This document shows positions 55,878 to 64,000 of a stretch of DNA of 64,000 bases, piece after piece. Below the pieces are notes generated by a model that saw nothing but the letters and a program-made list of their open reading frames with translations, was not told where the DNA came from and ran no database searches. The DNA comes from CAZWSX01 sp964636985 (GTDB taxonomy: Bacteria > Planctomycetota > Planctomycetia > Pirellulales > Pirellulaceae). The stretch spans positions 310,001-374,000 of the forward strand of contig CAZWSX010000003.1 in assembly GCA_964636985.1 (NCBI GenBank), read 5' to 3'. Within the stretch, counting starts at the first letter, position 1. Each line of letters begins with the position of its first letter. Made by a program: the position numbers and the translations under genes.

Positions 55878-57365
55878 ATGAGCACGACACCCTTTGGCAC
55901 AAGCGGCTCGGCCGCCGCTGGCGTTGAGTTTCCTTGTTCGGGCTGCAGCCGAATGTTGAAAGTCCCCGCCACCGCGGTGGGCAAACAGGCCAAGTGCCCC
56001 CAATGCGGCGTGGTCCAAACCATCCCCGGTCAGTCCAGTGTCGCGCAAACCATTCCCGGGCTGGCGACGATGCAAGGCCCCGCCCCGCAGACGCCTCCCT
56101 CGTTCGGCCATGCGCCCAACTTTGGCCAGCCTGCTGCTCCTCAGTCGAACTTCGTCCCTCAGTCCAACTATGGTTCGCAGCCAGGTTACGGATCGCAGCC
56201 GGGCTTTGGGCAGCAACCTGCTTACGGTCAACAATCGGCTCATCCCCCGGCGCCGCCGCGGCCGATCCCGCAAATGTCCTTTCAGCCGCCAGCCGCCGCA
56301 CCACCGGCACCTGGTCCCATGCACCTGACTCCGGCACCCGCCCAACAGCCACAGCCGTCCGCGGCGCCGATGGGGCACGGGCAAAGTGGTTTCGCCGCCA
56401 CGCCGGCCCGCGAAACACCAACGAAACTTTTGTTCGACAAGATCGCCAGCGAGATCGCCAAGATCTATGTCGGGCAAGACGAACTCGTTCTCGGCTCACT
56501 GGTGGCTTTGTTTTCCAACGGCCACGTCTTGATCGAAAGCGTCCCAGGGTTAGGCAAGACTCTCTTCGTCCGCACGCTCGGCCGCGTGCTCGGTTTGCCC
56601 TTCGGCCGCATCCAGTTCACGGCCGACTTGATGCCCAGCGATATCACGGGCGCACCGATCTTCGATATGAAGACGCAGGAGTTCCGCTTCCGGCCGGGCC
56701 CCGTTTTCACGCAGCTTCTGCTGGCGGACGAAATCAATCGCTCGCCGGCCAAAACCCACGCGGCTCTTTTGGAAACCATGCAGGAATACCGCGTCACCAT
56801 CGACGGCAAGAGCCATCCGCTGGAACGCCCGTTCTTGGTCTTGGCAACGCAAAACCCCATCGAGTCGGAAGGGACCTACAACCTTCCTGAAGCGCAGCTC
56901 GACCGTTTCATGTTCAAGCTCGTCGCCAACTACCCCAAGGAAAACGAGGAACAAGACATCCTCAAAATGCACAGCCGTCAGGAGGACGTCAATTTGCAGC
57001 TGAACGACAAGCTCGAGCAGGTCACCAACTGCCAAGAGATCCAAAAGATCATCCAGGAAAATGCCCAGGTCCATATCGACGACCGGCTAGTCGACTACAT
57101 CACCAAGATCGTCCGGCTCACGCGCCAGTGGCGCGAACTCCACATGGGGGCGTCGCCTCGTGCCGGGATCGCGCTCATGCAGGCCGCCCGCACGCTGGCC
57201 GCCTTTAGCGGCCGCGACTATGCCGTGCCCGACGACGTGGTCCAACTTTCGCTTCCGATTCTGCGCCATCGCGTGGTGCTCACTGCGGAGGCCGAAGTGG
57301 AAGGAAAGAAAGTCGACGACGTCCTGGTTGAAATGATCCGTTCCGTGGAGGTCCCACGCTTTTGA
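55878..57365 (+). CDS. MoxR-family AAA ATPase with N-terminal zinc ribbon
   Basis: The 495-residue protein has a zinc ribbon (Cys20-x2-Cys23 ... Cys40-x2-Cys43), a Gln/Pro/Gly/Tyr-rich linker to about residue 180, then a MoxR AAA_3 domain: Walker A ESVPGLGKT (218-226), Walker B LLLADEINRS, and the C-terminal lid (REVVRLTRQWREL-like, GASPRAGIALMQAARTLAA). MoxR ATPases act as metal-insertion or maturation chaperones. The zinc ribbon fusion is not found in ordinary MoxR proteins. The linker repeats QPGYGSQP-type units. The stop TGA shares bases with the DUF58 start. Confidence 0.92.
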   Translation: MSTTPFGTSGSAAAGVEFPCSGCSRMLKVPATAVGKQAKCPQCGVVQTIPGQSSVAQTIPGLATMQGPAPQTPPSFGHAPNFGQPAAPQSNFVPQSNYGSQPGYGSQPGFGQQPAYGQQSAHPPAPPRPIPQMSFQPPAAAPPAPGPMHLTPAPAQQPQPSAAPMGHGQSGFAATPARETPTKLLFDKIASEIAKIYVGQDELVLGSLVALFSNGHVLIESVPGLGKTLFVRTLGRVLGLPFGRIQFTADLMPSDITGAPIFDMKTQEFRFRPGPVFTQLLLADEINRSPAKTHAALLETMQEYRVTIDGKSHPLERPFLVLATQNPIESEGTYNLPEAQLDRFMFKLVANYPKENEEQDILKMHSRQEDVNLQLNDKLEQVTNCQEIQKIIQENAQVHIDDRLVDYITKIVRLTRQWRELHMGASPRAGIALMQAARTLAAFSGRDYAVPDDVVQLSLPILRHRVVLTAEAEVEGKKVDDVLVEMIRSVEVPRF

Positions 57366-58786
57366 ACGACTTCTTCGAGCGACTGTACAAGCTCGGTCCC
57401 TTGCTGACCGAATACCCGATCATCACGTTGATCGCGTTCGCGTCTCCGTTTGTCGTCCTGGCGGCGGTCAAGCGGATTCGTCCCAGCAACCTGCTTTTGC
57501 TGGGCATGCTGGCCGCCAGCTTGTTCAATTTCTCGATCCTGATTTCCAACGACGCCCTGCCGTTCATCTTGGTGGTCGACGTCGTCCTCGGCATCCTGGC
57601 CGCGATCGACGCCTTTACGCTTCCCAGCCGCAAGGCGCTCGCCTGCCAGCGACAGGCGTTGCGAGTGGTCTCGCTGCAAAAGCCGCATCGCGTCACGCTG
57701 CAAATCGTCAACCAATCGAATCGTCCCATCCGCTTGCGCATCCGCGACGACGCGCCGCAGGGGTTCGCGGCCACGCCCGACGAGTTCGCCCGCGTCCTGG
57801 CACCTCGCAGCCGCACGTCGCTGCAATACGATTTCTCAGCCTCGCGGCGCGGCGCGTTCGAAATGAACCGCGTCTACGTCGAATGCCAAAGCCGCTGGCG
57901 ATTGTGGACGCGGTTGATGGAATACCCCGTCAACAGCGTCTTCCACGTCTATCCCGATATGCGGCAATTGGCCCAGTACGCCGTGATGGCGCGGACCAAT
58001 CGCCTGAGCCTGCTCGGCGTCCGCCGCACGCGCCGGATCGGAACCGATAACGATTTCGAACGGCTCCGCGACTACACCTTCGACGACAACTACAAGCACC
58101 TCGACTGGCGCAGCACCGCTCGCCGCAACAAGCTGACCGTCAAGGATTTTCAAACCAGCCAAAGCCAGCGGTTGATCTTCATGATCGACTGCGGCCGCAT
58201 GATGACCAACGAGTCGGGCGGCATCAGCTTGCTCGACCACGCGCTCAACGCAATGCTGATGCTCGCATGGGTGGCGCTCAAGCAAGGGGACTCCGTCGGG
58301 CTGATGCTCTTCTCCGATCGGATCCTGGCCTACGTTCCGCCCAGCAGTGGCATGGGGCACATGAACCAACTGCTGCACGCTTCATTCGACAAGTTTCCCG
58401 AAGTCGTCGAATCTCGCTACGACCTGGCGTTCTTGCACCTGAACCGCTACTGCCGCAAGCGCTCGCTGGTGGTCTTGGCCACCAACGTGATCGACGAGGT
58501 CAACGCACACCAGATCCACAGTTACCTGCTCAACCTGGTCGGCAAACACTTGCCGATGGCCGTGCTGATGCGAGACCACTCGCTTTTCGACATCGCCGAC
58601 GGTCCGACTAACACCGCCGAAGCTCTCTACCGCGCCGGCGCTGCCGCCGAAATCTTGAACTGGCGGCACCAGGTTCTCACCGACCTGGAACACGCGGGCG
58701 TCCTGATGCTCGACACCTTCCCCGAAGACATGACCGCGCCGCTGATCAATCAGTACCTGGCCGTTAAAGCGCGGAACATGCTGTAG
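57362..58786 (+). CDS. DUF58-domain protein (VWA-like), membrane-anchored
   Basis: TTG at 57362 overlaps the MoxR stop by 4 nt (TTGA), so translation is coupled. The 474-residue protein has two N-terminal helices (LLLLGMLAASLFNFSILI and the next) and the DUF58 core: GTDNDFERLRDYTFDDNYKH, LDWRSTARRNKLTVKDFQTS, then a VWA-like region with MIDCGRMM and VMLFSDRILAYVPPS. DUF58 proteins accompany MoxR and are thought to bind its substrate. It ends the operon; the APH-like gene follows after 10 nt and may be cotranscribed. Confidence 0.92.
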   Translation: MNDFFERLYKLGPLLTEYPIITLIAFASPFVVLAAVKRIRPSNLLLLGMLAASLFNFSILISNDALPFILVVDVVLGILAAIDAFTLPSRKALACQRQALRVVSLQKPHRVTLQIVNQSNRPIRLRIRDDAPQGFAATPDEFARVLAPRSRTSLQYDFSASRRGAFEMNRVYVECQSRWRLWTRLMEYPVNSVFHVYPDMRQLAQYAVMARTNRLSLLGVRRTRRIGTDNDFERLRDYTFDDNYKHLDWRSTARRNKLTVKDFQTSQSQRLIFMIDCGRMMTNESGGISLLDHALNAMLMLAWVALKQGDSVGLMLFSDRILAYVPPSSGMGHMNQLLHASFDKFPEVVESRYDLAFLHLNRYCRKRSLVVLATNVIDEVNAHQIHSYLLNLVGKHLPMAVLMRDHSLFDIADGPTNTAEALYRAGAAAEILNWRHQVLTDLEHAGVLMLDTFPEDMTAPLINQYLAVKARNML

Positions 58787-58796
58787 ACCGTGCGCA

Positions 58797-59768
58797 GTGC
58801 AGACGCGAGGGCGCGAGGCGGTGGCGAAGTATCAAGAAGATATGCCGCTCGGAGAACTCGCCGAGGAAGTGTCGCGGCACCTTCGAAAGCCGTGCCATCT
58901 CCGCAAAATCAGCGGCTATCTCAACCGCACCGAAGTCTTCACGGTGAATGCCGATGAAGCGGTCGTAAAAGCGTACCACCACGCCGCGGATTCCAAATTC
59001 GCTCGCGAAGTCTCGGCGTACCGCGCTCTCGAAGGAACTCCTCTTCCGGTCGCAACGCTCTTAACAGCGAACAAGCTCAAGGATGGCACGCCATGGATTT
59101 GTCTGAGCTACCTGCACGGCGATCCCGCCGACCACATGCTGCCGAAGCTCACGCTGGACCACGATGCTCAACTGTTGAGAGGCATCGGGGCCGTCACGCA
59201 ACAGTTGCACGAAATCCGCTTCGACCCCGCGCAAACGCTCGACGAGAGAGTCCGCCCCACAAACACGATGGAAAGCCAGATCGTGGAACGCTATCGACGT
59301 TTCCGTGACGTTGTCCTGGAACGGAACGACCCTTGCCGCGACGTTCAGTCGGCGGCATCAACGTCATTCGAATCGGCAGTTGCGGCGACATCTTTTATCA
59401 CCGGCCAGATCCAGCCGTGTCTTGTTCACGGCGATTTGTCGACCAGGAACTTCCTCGCCTTATGTTCGTCAGATATCCAGATTTCCGGAATGCTCGATTT
59501 CGAACGCAGCACATTCGGCGACCCAGCCCAGGACCTGGCGATGATTTGGATCAAGGACCTGCAAGGCAGGCCGCCGCGCGAAACGGCCTTTCAGCAAGGC
59601 TACGGGCAACTCTCCGTGGACATCCGCCAGCGCGTGCGAGTCCACGCGATCGGGCAGCTATTCGAAATTGCGAGTTGGTCCTGGGAAATGGATCGTCCGT
59701 TTTTCGAGTTTGCGATGGCAACACTCCCGCGGTTGATCTCAAGCGATCGCGAACTTTTTTCGGCATAG
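58797..59768 (+). CDS. Aminoglycoside phosphotransferase (APH)-family kinase
   Basis: The 323-residue protein starts with GTG 58797, though a second in-frame GTG (58821) or ATG (58842) may be used. It has the APH fold: LVHGDLSTRNFL (Brenner's motif, catalytic Asp and Asn) and GMLDFERSTFGDPAQDLA (metal-binding Asp). These features cover choline kinase, homoserine kinase and resistance enzymes, so the substrate is open. The role of antibiotic resistance is not supported by anything specific. It sits 10 nt after DUF58 and is convergent with the DUF1559 gene. Confidence 0.85.
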   Translation: MQTRGREAVAKYQEDMPLGELAEEVSRHLRKPCHLRKISGYLNRTEVFTVNADEAVVKAYHHAADSKFAREVSAYRALEGTPLPVATLLTANKLKDGTPWICLSYLHGDPADHMLPKLTLDHDAQLLRGIGAVTQQLHEIRFDPAQTLDERVRPTNTMESQIVERYRRFRDVVLERNDPCRDVQSAASTSFESAVAATSFITGQIQPCLVHGDLSTRNFLALCSSDIQISGMLDFERSTFGDPAQDLAMIWIKDLQGRPPRETAFQQGYGQLSVDIRQRVRVHAIGQLFEIASWSWEMDRPFFEFAMATLPRLISSDRELFSA

Positions 59769-59799
59769 CCGCAGTATCGCAAGCCAATTCCGTGAACCA

Positions 59800-60582
59800 T
59801 TACCAAGCAGGCGCCTCGCCGCCGTTGGGAGTGACGATCGTCCAAAAGACTTGCACGTCAATTTGCGGACTAATCACGCGTACCGAGCTATCGTGCATCG
59901 CCGCCAGCAACCCGCCCCGCTGCAGCGCCTGCGGAATGGTGGAGTCGCACTCCGTTTCTTTCGGCATGACCTGGAACTTCTTGTTGCGAACCGATGGATA
60001 CGTGACCCGGTTGTCGGTGATGGGGACGACGTCGTTCCATCTGGCGCCCGCGAACGTGTTGGGCCGCGGCTGATCGGCAGGCGGTGCCACCCGCTCCATA
60101 TCGTCGTCCACGTCCTGTAGCTGACTCAACGTAACCATCGTGCCGTCGACCATGAAGATAAACCGGCCGCACACCGAGTAGTGCTCGGTGTACAACAACG
60201 TATTGCTCTTGCCATCTTCAATGTCGGGCCGCCGCGCATTTCGCAGCCGATTGCGATACTCCAAAAAATCGTTTTCGCAGTAGCTAACCGCGTTAGGCCA
60301 GGCCACCGACGACGTAGGATCGTTGGGACTACGCAGGACTGTGGGATTGCCTTCGCGCGCCTCTCTTCGCCATTGCGCCAAGTGATTTGTGTTTGATTCC
60401 GATGCCATGTCGTCGGCCAGCGCTAGCTGGCGGAGGTTGCTTTTACTCAGCGTCGTCCTGGCGGCAGCCCGCGCCGATTGGACACCAGTTAGCGTCAGCG
60501 CAACCAACACGCCGATGATGGCCATAACTACCAGAAGCTCAACGAGTGAAAGGCCCGCACGAACGCGAGAAGACGAGATCAT
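59800..60582 (-). CDS. DUF1559 pseudopilin-like protein
   Basis: The frame opens at 60765, but ATG 60582 begins the prepilin leader: GLSLVELLVVMAIIGVLVAL (a type II secretion/type IV pilin N-terminal cleavage-methylation site, G|L...E). The 260-residue mature protein matches DUF1559, with the usual C-terminal part MHDSSVRVISPQIDVQVFW. These proteins are abundant in planctomycetes and assumed to be pseudopilin-like surface parts. Convergent with the APH gene. Confidence 0.87.
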   Translation of the reverse strand: MISSSRVRAGLSLVELLVVMAIIGVLVALTLTGVQSARAAARTTLSKSNLRQLALADDMASESNTNHLAQWRREAREGNPTVLRSPNDPTSSVAWPNAVSYCENDFLEYRNRLRNARRPDIEDGKSNTLLYTEHYSVCGRFIFMVDGTMVTLSQLQDVDDDMERVAPPADQPRPNTFAGARWNDVVPITDNRVTYPSVRNKKFQVMPKETECDSTIPQALQRGGLLAAMHDSSVRVISPQIDVQVFWTIVTPNGGEAPAW

Positions 60583-60679
60583 AGAAATTTGCCCGAGGGA
60601 ACCGTGGAAGAGGAGAGAACGGCCTCGAATCGACAAGCGCAATCGTATGCTATTCCAAGCCACAAGCAATAGTTTTTTG

Positions 60680-61561
60680 CTATTGGCTTGCTTGATTGGG
60701 CGCGGAAAGCAAATAGACGTCGAACTGCCCGTCCCGCTCGCAAATCGCAGCCAGGCTCTTTCCATCAGGATGCCAGGCCGGGTAATCGTCGCGTTCAGGG
60801 TTCTCCGTCCATCGCTGAACGTTTTTCCCGTCGCGGTCCATCACATAAATTTCCGCGTTGCCATCGCGATGGCTGACAAAAGCGATCCGTTTCCCGTCGG
60901 GCGAGAACCGTGGACGAATATCCTGCAGCGGCGAATCGGTCAGCCGCGTCGCGAGGCCGCCTTCAGCCGGCATCACGTAGATTTCGAAATTGCCGTCGCG
61001 GGTCGAGCTGAAAACAAGCTCTGTGCCGTCAGGCGAGAAGTCGGGCCAGTTGTTGAAGCTGCTGGCGTCGGCCAGCTCCTTGCGGTCGCGCCCATCAGCG
61101 CCGATCGAGATCAATCGCTGCCCGCCGCCATCGGGAAAGTTAAACGCGATCCGCTTGCCGTCGCTCGAAATCGCCGGGCTACGAAGCCCCGAAAATCCGG
61201 CCGCCGGCGGAATCTCCACTTCCTCGTCGCGCTCGGAATTGCGAACGCCGATGGCCACGCTCAAGGGACCTTTGAGTCGCAAGAAAACATAGTGCGGACT
61301 GTTGCGCGCCCAATGCGGTTCGAACTCGCTGGTCGATGCCTTCGGATGCAGCGGCTCGGCTTTCTTCGTCTCCAGATCAAGCCGCATCAATCGCAACAGC
61401 GTCGGCTTCTCGAGTTCCGCATACAGAATCGATTTCTGCTTCCAATCGAACGTAGGGCTGAACTTGAGCCGCCCATCCTCGGTAAGGCGAATCGGCTCGG
61501 CGGACGACGCTACGCTCGCCAAAGCAAGAGTAACCAGGACCAATAGTCCTATCCGCGCCAT
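60680..61561 (-). CDS. TolB-like PD40 beta-propeller protein, exported
   Basis: The 293-residue protein begins with a signal peptide (GLLVLVTLALASVASSAEP) and is made of PD40/WD40-like blades: RSPAISSDGKRIAFNFPDGG, WPDFSPDGTELVFSSTRDG, IRPRFSPDGKRIAFVSHRDG, PAWHPDGKSLAAICERDG. These resemble TolB and the propellers of tricorn. No catalytic site, so it is a likely binding scaffold. It lies 98 nt upstream of the DUF1559 gene on the same strand and 12 nt downstream of the DUF1501 gene, so the three may form a small operon. Confidence 0.82.
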   Translation of the reverse strand: MARIGLLVLVTLALASVASSAEPIRLTEDGRLKFSPTFDWKQKSILYAELEKPTLLRLMRLDLETKKAEPLHPKASTSEFEPHWARNSPHYVFLRLKGPLSVAIGVRNSERDEEVEIPPAAGFSGLRSPAISSDGKRIAFNFPDGGGQRLISIGADGRDRKELADASSFNNWPDFSPDGTELVFSSTRDGNFEIYVMPAEGGLATRLTDSPLQDIRPRFSPDGKRIAFVSHRDGNAEIYVMDRDGKNVQRWTENPERDDYPAWHPDGKSLAAICERDGQFDVYLLSAPNQASQ

Positions 61562-61573
61562 AAGGCCTCCCGC

Positions 61574-62935
61574 TCAAACCAGCCCAGGAATAACGCGACC
61601 ATTCGCTAGCACGCGCATCTCCGCGCGGGCTTCGGAATTGACGCCTGCCAGCTCGGCAATCGTCGTACCAACGTGCAGCGGCGAATAGGGCTCGGTCTTG
61701 GGGTATTCCCCGCGAGCATCGCTCTCGCCGATCACGCGCCCGGGTTCGACTCCCGCGCCCGACCAGAGCGAGAAGTAGCAAGGCGGCCAGTGGTCCCGCG
61801 CCGCCCGTGCGCTAATGCGGGGCGTTCGTCCGAATTCCCCCATGCACACCACCAAGGTCTGATCGATCAACCCGCGGTCGTACAAGTCGTCCAATAGCGC
61901 CGAGTAAACGCGATCGAGAATCGGGCAGTGCCAGTCTTGCAACAACTCGAAGTTGTAGATGTGCGTATCCCAACCGAACTCGAAGCCGGGATTGATCGCC
62001 TCGACGTGCCGACTGTAGTTCAGTTGGATATAAGGAACACCTGCCTCGGCTAAGCGCCGCGCAAGCAGCGCGCTTTGCCCAAAAACGGTCCAGCCATAGC
62101 GATCACGGGTCTTCTTGGATTCTTGCGTCAGATCGAAAGCAGCCTTCGCCGGGCCATTGGTCAACAAATCGAAAGCCCGGCTCGTCGCACGATTCCATGG
62201 CCCGCCAAGATCGTGTGCCGCAGCCACCCGATCGAGCCGCTGCGACAGCTGCCGCCGATCGACTATCCGCGCGGGGTTGATATCGTCGAGCCACTGCAAG
62301 CCCGGCAGATTGATTTCCCCTTGCTGGTCGCAACCAATCAAAAACGGATCGTGTGCTCGGCCCAGCGTCCCGCCGCCAAAGCCTTCGATGCGGCGAGCAC
62401 CGTCCATCACAACGCCGCTCGCGATCGAAAAGAACGGCGGCAAAACGTCGTCATGCCCGCGATGCTTGGCGATGATCGAGCCAAAGTTCGGCTGCACCGG
62501 CTGCGGCAGCTCCTCGAAGCCCGTGAGCGCCACCGTTCCCGCATCAGGGTGTCCCGGCGCCGTCGTCGCGTGCGACCTTACCAGCGTGAAGCGATCGCTC
62601 CGTTTAGCCATCTGCGGCAAGAGTTCGGTGAAGTGCACGCCCGGCGTTCGTGTGGGAATCACGCCAAACGGTCCACGAAACTCCGCCGGCGCGTTGGGCT
62701 TGGGGTCGCACGTATCGAGATGACTGGGAGCGCCCCACAAGAAGACAAAGATCACCGACTTCGCCCGTGCGCGCTTCGCGCTCTCCGCAGCAAGAGCCGA
62801 GGCGCCCATCCCCGAGATACCACTCAAGCTGGCGCCCAACGGGAGTGCCGTTGCCAGCCGCAACATCGAACGACGCGAGACGCCGCCGCAGGTGCGGGCG
62901 TCAAAGGCGCCGATATCGATGATGCGATCGTCCAC
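61574..62935 (-). CDS. DUF1501 domain protein, Tat-type signal (second copy)
   Basis: The 453-residue protein has an N-terminal SRRSMLRLATALPLGASLS, a twin-arginine type export signal, then family motifs VIFVFLWGAPSHLDTCDPKP, LVRSHATTAPGHPDAGTVAL, QLNYSRHVEAI, and TLVVCMGEFGRTPRISARAARDHWP. Same family as the protein at 44091, but a different subgroup. The partner DUF1549/1553 cytochrome gene is not adjacent. Transcribed with the TolB-like gene 12 nt downstream. Confidence 0.9.
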   Translation of the reverse strand: MDDRIIDIGAFDARTCGGVSRRSMLRLATALPLGASLSGISGMGASALAAESAKRARAKSVIFVFLWGAPSHLDTCDPKPNAPAEFRGPFGVIPTRTPGVHFTELLPQMAKRSDRFTLVRSHATTAPGHPDAGTVALTGFEELPQPVQPNFGSIIAKHRGHDDVLPPFFSIASGVVMDGARRIEGFGGGTLGRAHDPFLIGCDQQGEINLPGLQWLDDINPARIVDRRQLSQRLDRVAAAHDLGGPWNRATSRAFDLLTNGPAKAAFDLTQESKKTRDRYGWTVFGQSALLARRLAEAGVPYIQLNYSRHVEAINPGFEFGWDTHIYNFELLQDWHCPILDRVYSALLDDLYDRGLIDQTLVVCMGEFGRTPRISARAARDHWPPCYFSLWSGAGVEPGRVIGESDARGEYPKTEPYSPLHVGTTIAELAGVNSEARAEMRVLANGRVIPGLV

Positions 62936-63148
62936 CTTCGGGCTCCGAAACGATCCTGGTCACAAGAGAATACCAAGGCGACTAACAAACTCGTAATCGT
63001 TCGATCGAAAAGTAATTCGCGCCGGCTTTACATCGGGTCGCGAATCTCAGTTGCTTAACTACTTCACCTTCTAGCATACGCTCCCGAACAACTGCGACGC
63101 GACCAGGTAAGTCACAGCAAACGTGCCTTCGCGTCGTTGAACTCCCCT

Positions 63149-63313
63149 ATGACATCTTATCGTCTTGGCCTGGCCACCATGCTCCTCGTTTCGGGGGCCT
63201 GCGGGCTTGTTTTTCAAACCACTTGGTTGCGCGCAACGCCGCGAAACATACCGCGCAACAAACGACCCGCTCGCGGCGCAGGCGGAACGCGATCTGAGAA
63301 GCTTCCGCGCTAA
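63149..63313 (+). pseudogene. Truncated 5' fragment of an MFS/spermidine-synthase-like gene
   Basis: The ATG at 63149 is followed by 28 codons that match 25 of 28 residues of the gene at 63529 (shared MLLVSGACGLVFQTTWLR). Most nucleotide differences are at third positions, indicating that the two were long-separated functional paralogues. After residue 28 the frame turns to basic low-complexity sequence and stops at 63313. The upstream 60 nt also resemble the leader of the intact gene. Confidence 0.7.
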
Positions 63314-63478
63314 CGCTCGGTAGCAAAGTTTTCGCAAAAAACCACCGCGGCCGCAACGAATCGTCAAGCTGCCGCTATCTAAGACCTGCGCTCGGTATAA
63401 AGTAGCTGAGACGAGGTGAGCGAACCCGTTCACCAGGCTTTCCGACGCTGAGAACCGCGACGCAACTGGGCACGTACC

Positions 63479-63509
63479 AGCCAAAGTGCTTTCGCACCCT
63501 TTGGCTTTT
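63479..63509 (+). promoter_or_regulatory. Hairpin upstream of the spermidine-synthase-like gene
   Basis: Arms AGCCAAAG (63479-63486) and CTTTGGCT (63499-63506) form a perfect 8-bp stem with a 12-nt loop, followed by TTTTC. It lies 20 nt before the start of the following gene. It could end transcription from the truncated paralogue or form a leader structure. The upstream fragment's leader lacks it. Confidence 0.4.
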
Positions 63510-63528
63510 CGCCCAGTGGACCCTCGAC

Positions 63529-64000
63529 ATGACTTCTTATCGCCTCAAACTAGCCCTGATGCTGCTCGTTTCGGGAGCATGCGGGCTCGTCTTTCAAACC
63601 ACTTGGCTGCGTGAATTCCGCCTGATCTTTGGTGGATCGACCCCCGCCACAGCCGCCGTGCTCGCCGTTTTTATGGGCGGGCTGGGAATTGGCAACGCTC
63701 TCTTCGGCAGCTTCGCCGAACGATCTAAAAACCCGCTTCGGCTCTACGGCTTGCTCGAAGGTGGAATTGCCCTCAGCGCCATGCTCAGCCCATTTGCTCT
63801 CAAGCTGGCGATGTCGATCTACACGCAACTAGGCGGACAGTCGGCCCTGGGGCCTCTCGGCGCCACGCTGGTGCGGCTTGGGCTCGCCACCGTGGTGATG
63901 GGCATTCCCACCATCCTGATGGGTGGAACTTTGCCCGCCGTCGCAAAAGCGGTCACCACTCATTCCGATGTCCAACGCCGATGGCTGGCCGCCTTCTACG
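63529..64000 (+). CDS. Fused MFS/spermidine synthase-like membrane protein (partial)
   Basis: The frame runs from ATG 63529 off the right edge (157 codons present). The N-terminus MTSYRLKLALMLLVSGACGL is a first membrane helix, followed by FQTTWLREFRLIFGGS and AAVLAVFMGGLGIGNALFGS, then helices ending in VVMGIPTILMGGTLPAVAKA. These match the MFS-type N-terminal part of fused MFS/spermidine synthase proteins; the synthase domain is beyond the window. A truncated paralogue of its first 28 codons lies 380 nt upstream. Confidence 0.87.
   Translation, partial: MTSYRLKLALMLLVSGACGLVFQTTWLREFRLIFGGSTPATAAVLAVFMGGLGIGNALFGSFAERSKNPLRLYGLLEGGIALSAMLSPFALKLAMSIYTQLGGQSALGPLGATLVRLGLATVVMGIPTILMGGTLPAVAKAVTTHSDVQRRWLAAFY

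Overview
The window looks like a chromosomal segment from a planctomycete, most likely order Pirellulales. The evidence is gene content: DUF1501 and DUF1552 proteins, a DUF1587/1592/1588/1585 cytochrome-type protein, a DUF1559 pseudopilin-like protein, DUF4013 membrane proteins, a PEP-CTERM protein, large exported proteins with an N-terminal LEPR-XLL-like motif, a kinase fused to WD40 repeats, and tetrahydromethanopterin-linked C1 genes (fae plus a methylene-H4MPT dehydrogenase). I found no rRNA, tRNA, CRISPR array or intact insertion sequence. Both edges cut genes: an exported cadherin-like repeat protein on the left (minus strand) and a membrane spermidine-synthase-like protein on the right (plus strand).

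Layout. 1-12.9 kb: surface and envelope genes, namely a repeat protein, nadA, a secreted WD40 protein, an EEP-family phosphohydrolase, a Wza-like polysaccharide export lipoprotein with a Cys-rich lipoprotein, a PEP-CTERM protein, small exported proteins and a metzincin-like protease. A 1.2 kb stretch at 9.9-11.1 kb has no convincing intact gene. 13-18.2 kb: DUF1552 and PSD1-type cytochrome pair, then a CNNM/CBS (CorC-like) membrane protein. 18.4-23.4 kb: recG-moaB, then a HEAT-repeat protein with a small membrane protein. 23.8-32.7 kb: a mixed accessory stretch with a dimethylformamidase-like protein, a TIR-domain protein, an esterase, two DUF4013 proteins, a beta-CASP ribonuclease-like MBL protein and a sialate-O-acetylesterase-like protein. 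33.0-37.9 kb: fae, a tricorn-type protease and methylene-H4MPT dehydrogenase, giving formaldehyde activation and oxidation steps. 38-46.3 kb: a stand-alone thioesterase, prolyl oligopeptidase, acyl carrier protein, DUF1080, DUF1501 and SDR genes. 46.4-50 kb: a 1190-residue Ser/Thr kinase-WD40 protein.

50.3-58.8 kb is a tightly packed seven-gene operon: RDD, SpoIIM-like, membrane protein, DUF4129, DUF4350, MoxR AAA ATPase, DUF58. Several junctions are 4-nt stop/start overlaps. This is the MoxR-DUF58 type of locus, probably an envelope-associated chaperone or assembly machine. 58.8-64 kb holds an APH-family kinase, a DUF1559 protein, a TolB-like propeller, a third sulfatase-like (DUF1501) protein, and a truncated paralogue followed by the intact start of an MFS/spermidine-synthase fusion gene.

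The most notable non-genic signals are short palindromic intergenic repeats, often arranged as inverted pairs (REPIN-like). There are at least three sequence families, and no matching REP-associated transposase was seen in the window. The most distinctive coding item is the TIR protein with an N-terminal CCCH zinc-knuckle-like motif and a KOW-like segment, a candidate immune effector. No clearly undescribed multi-gene system was found.
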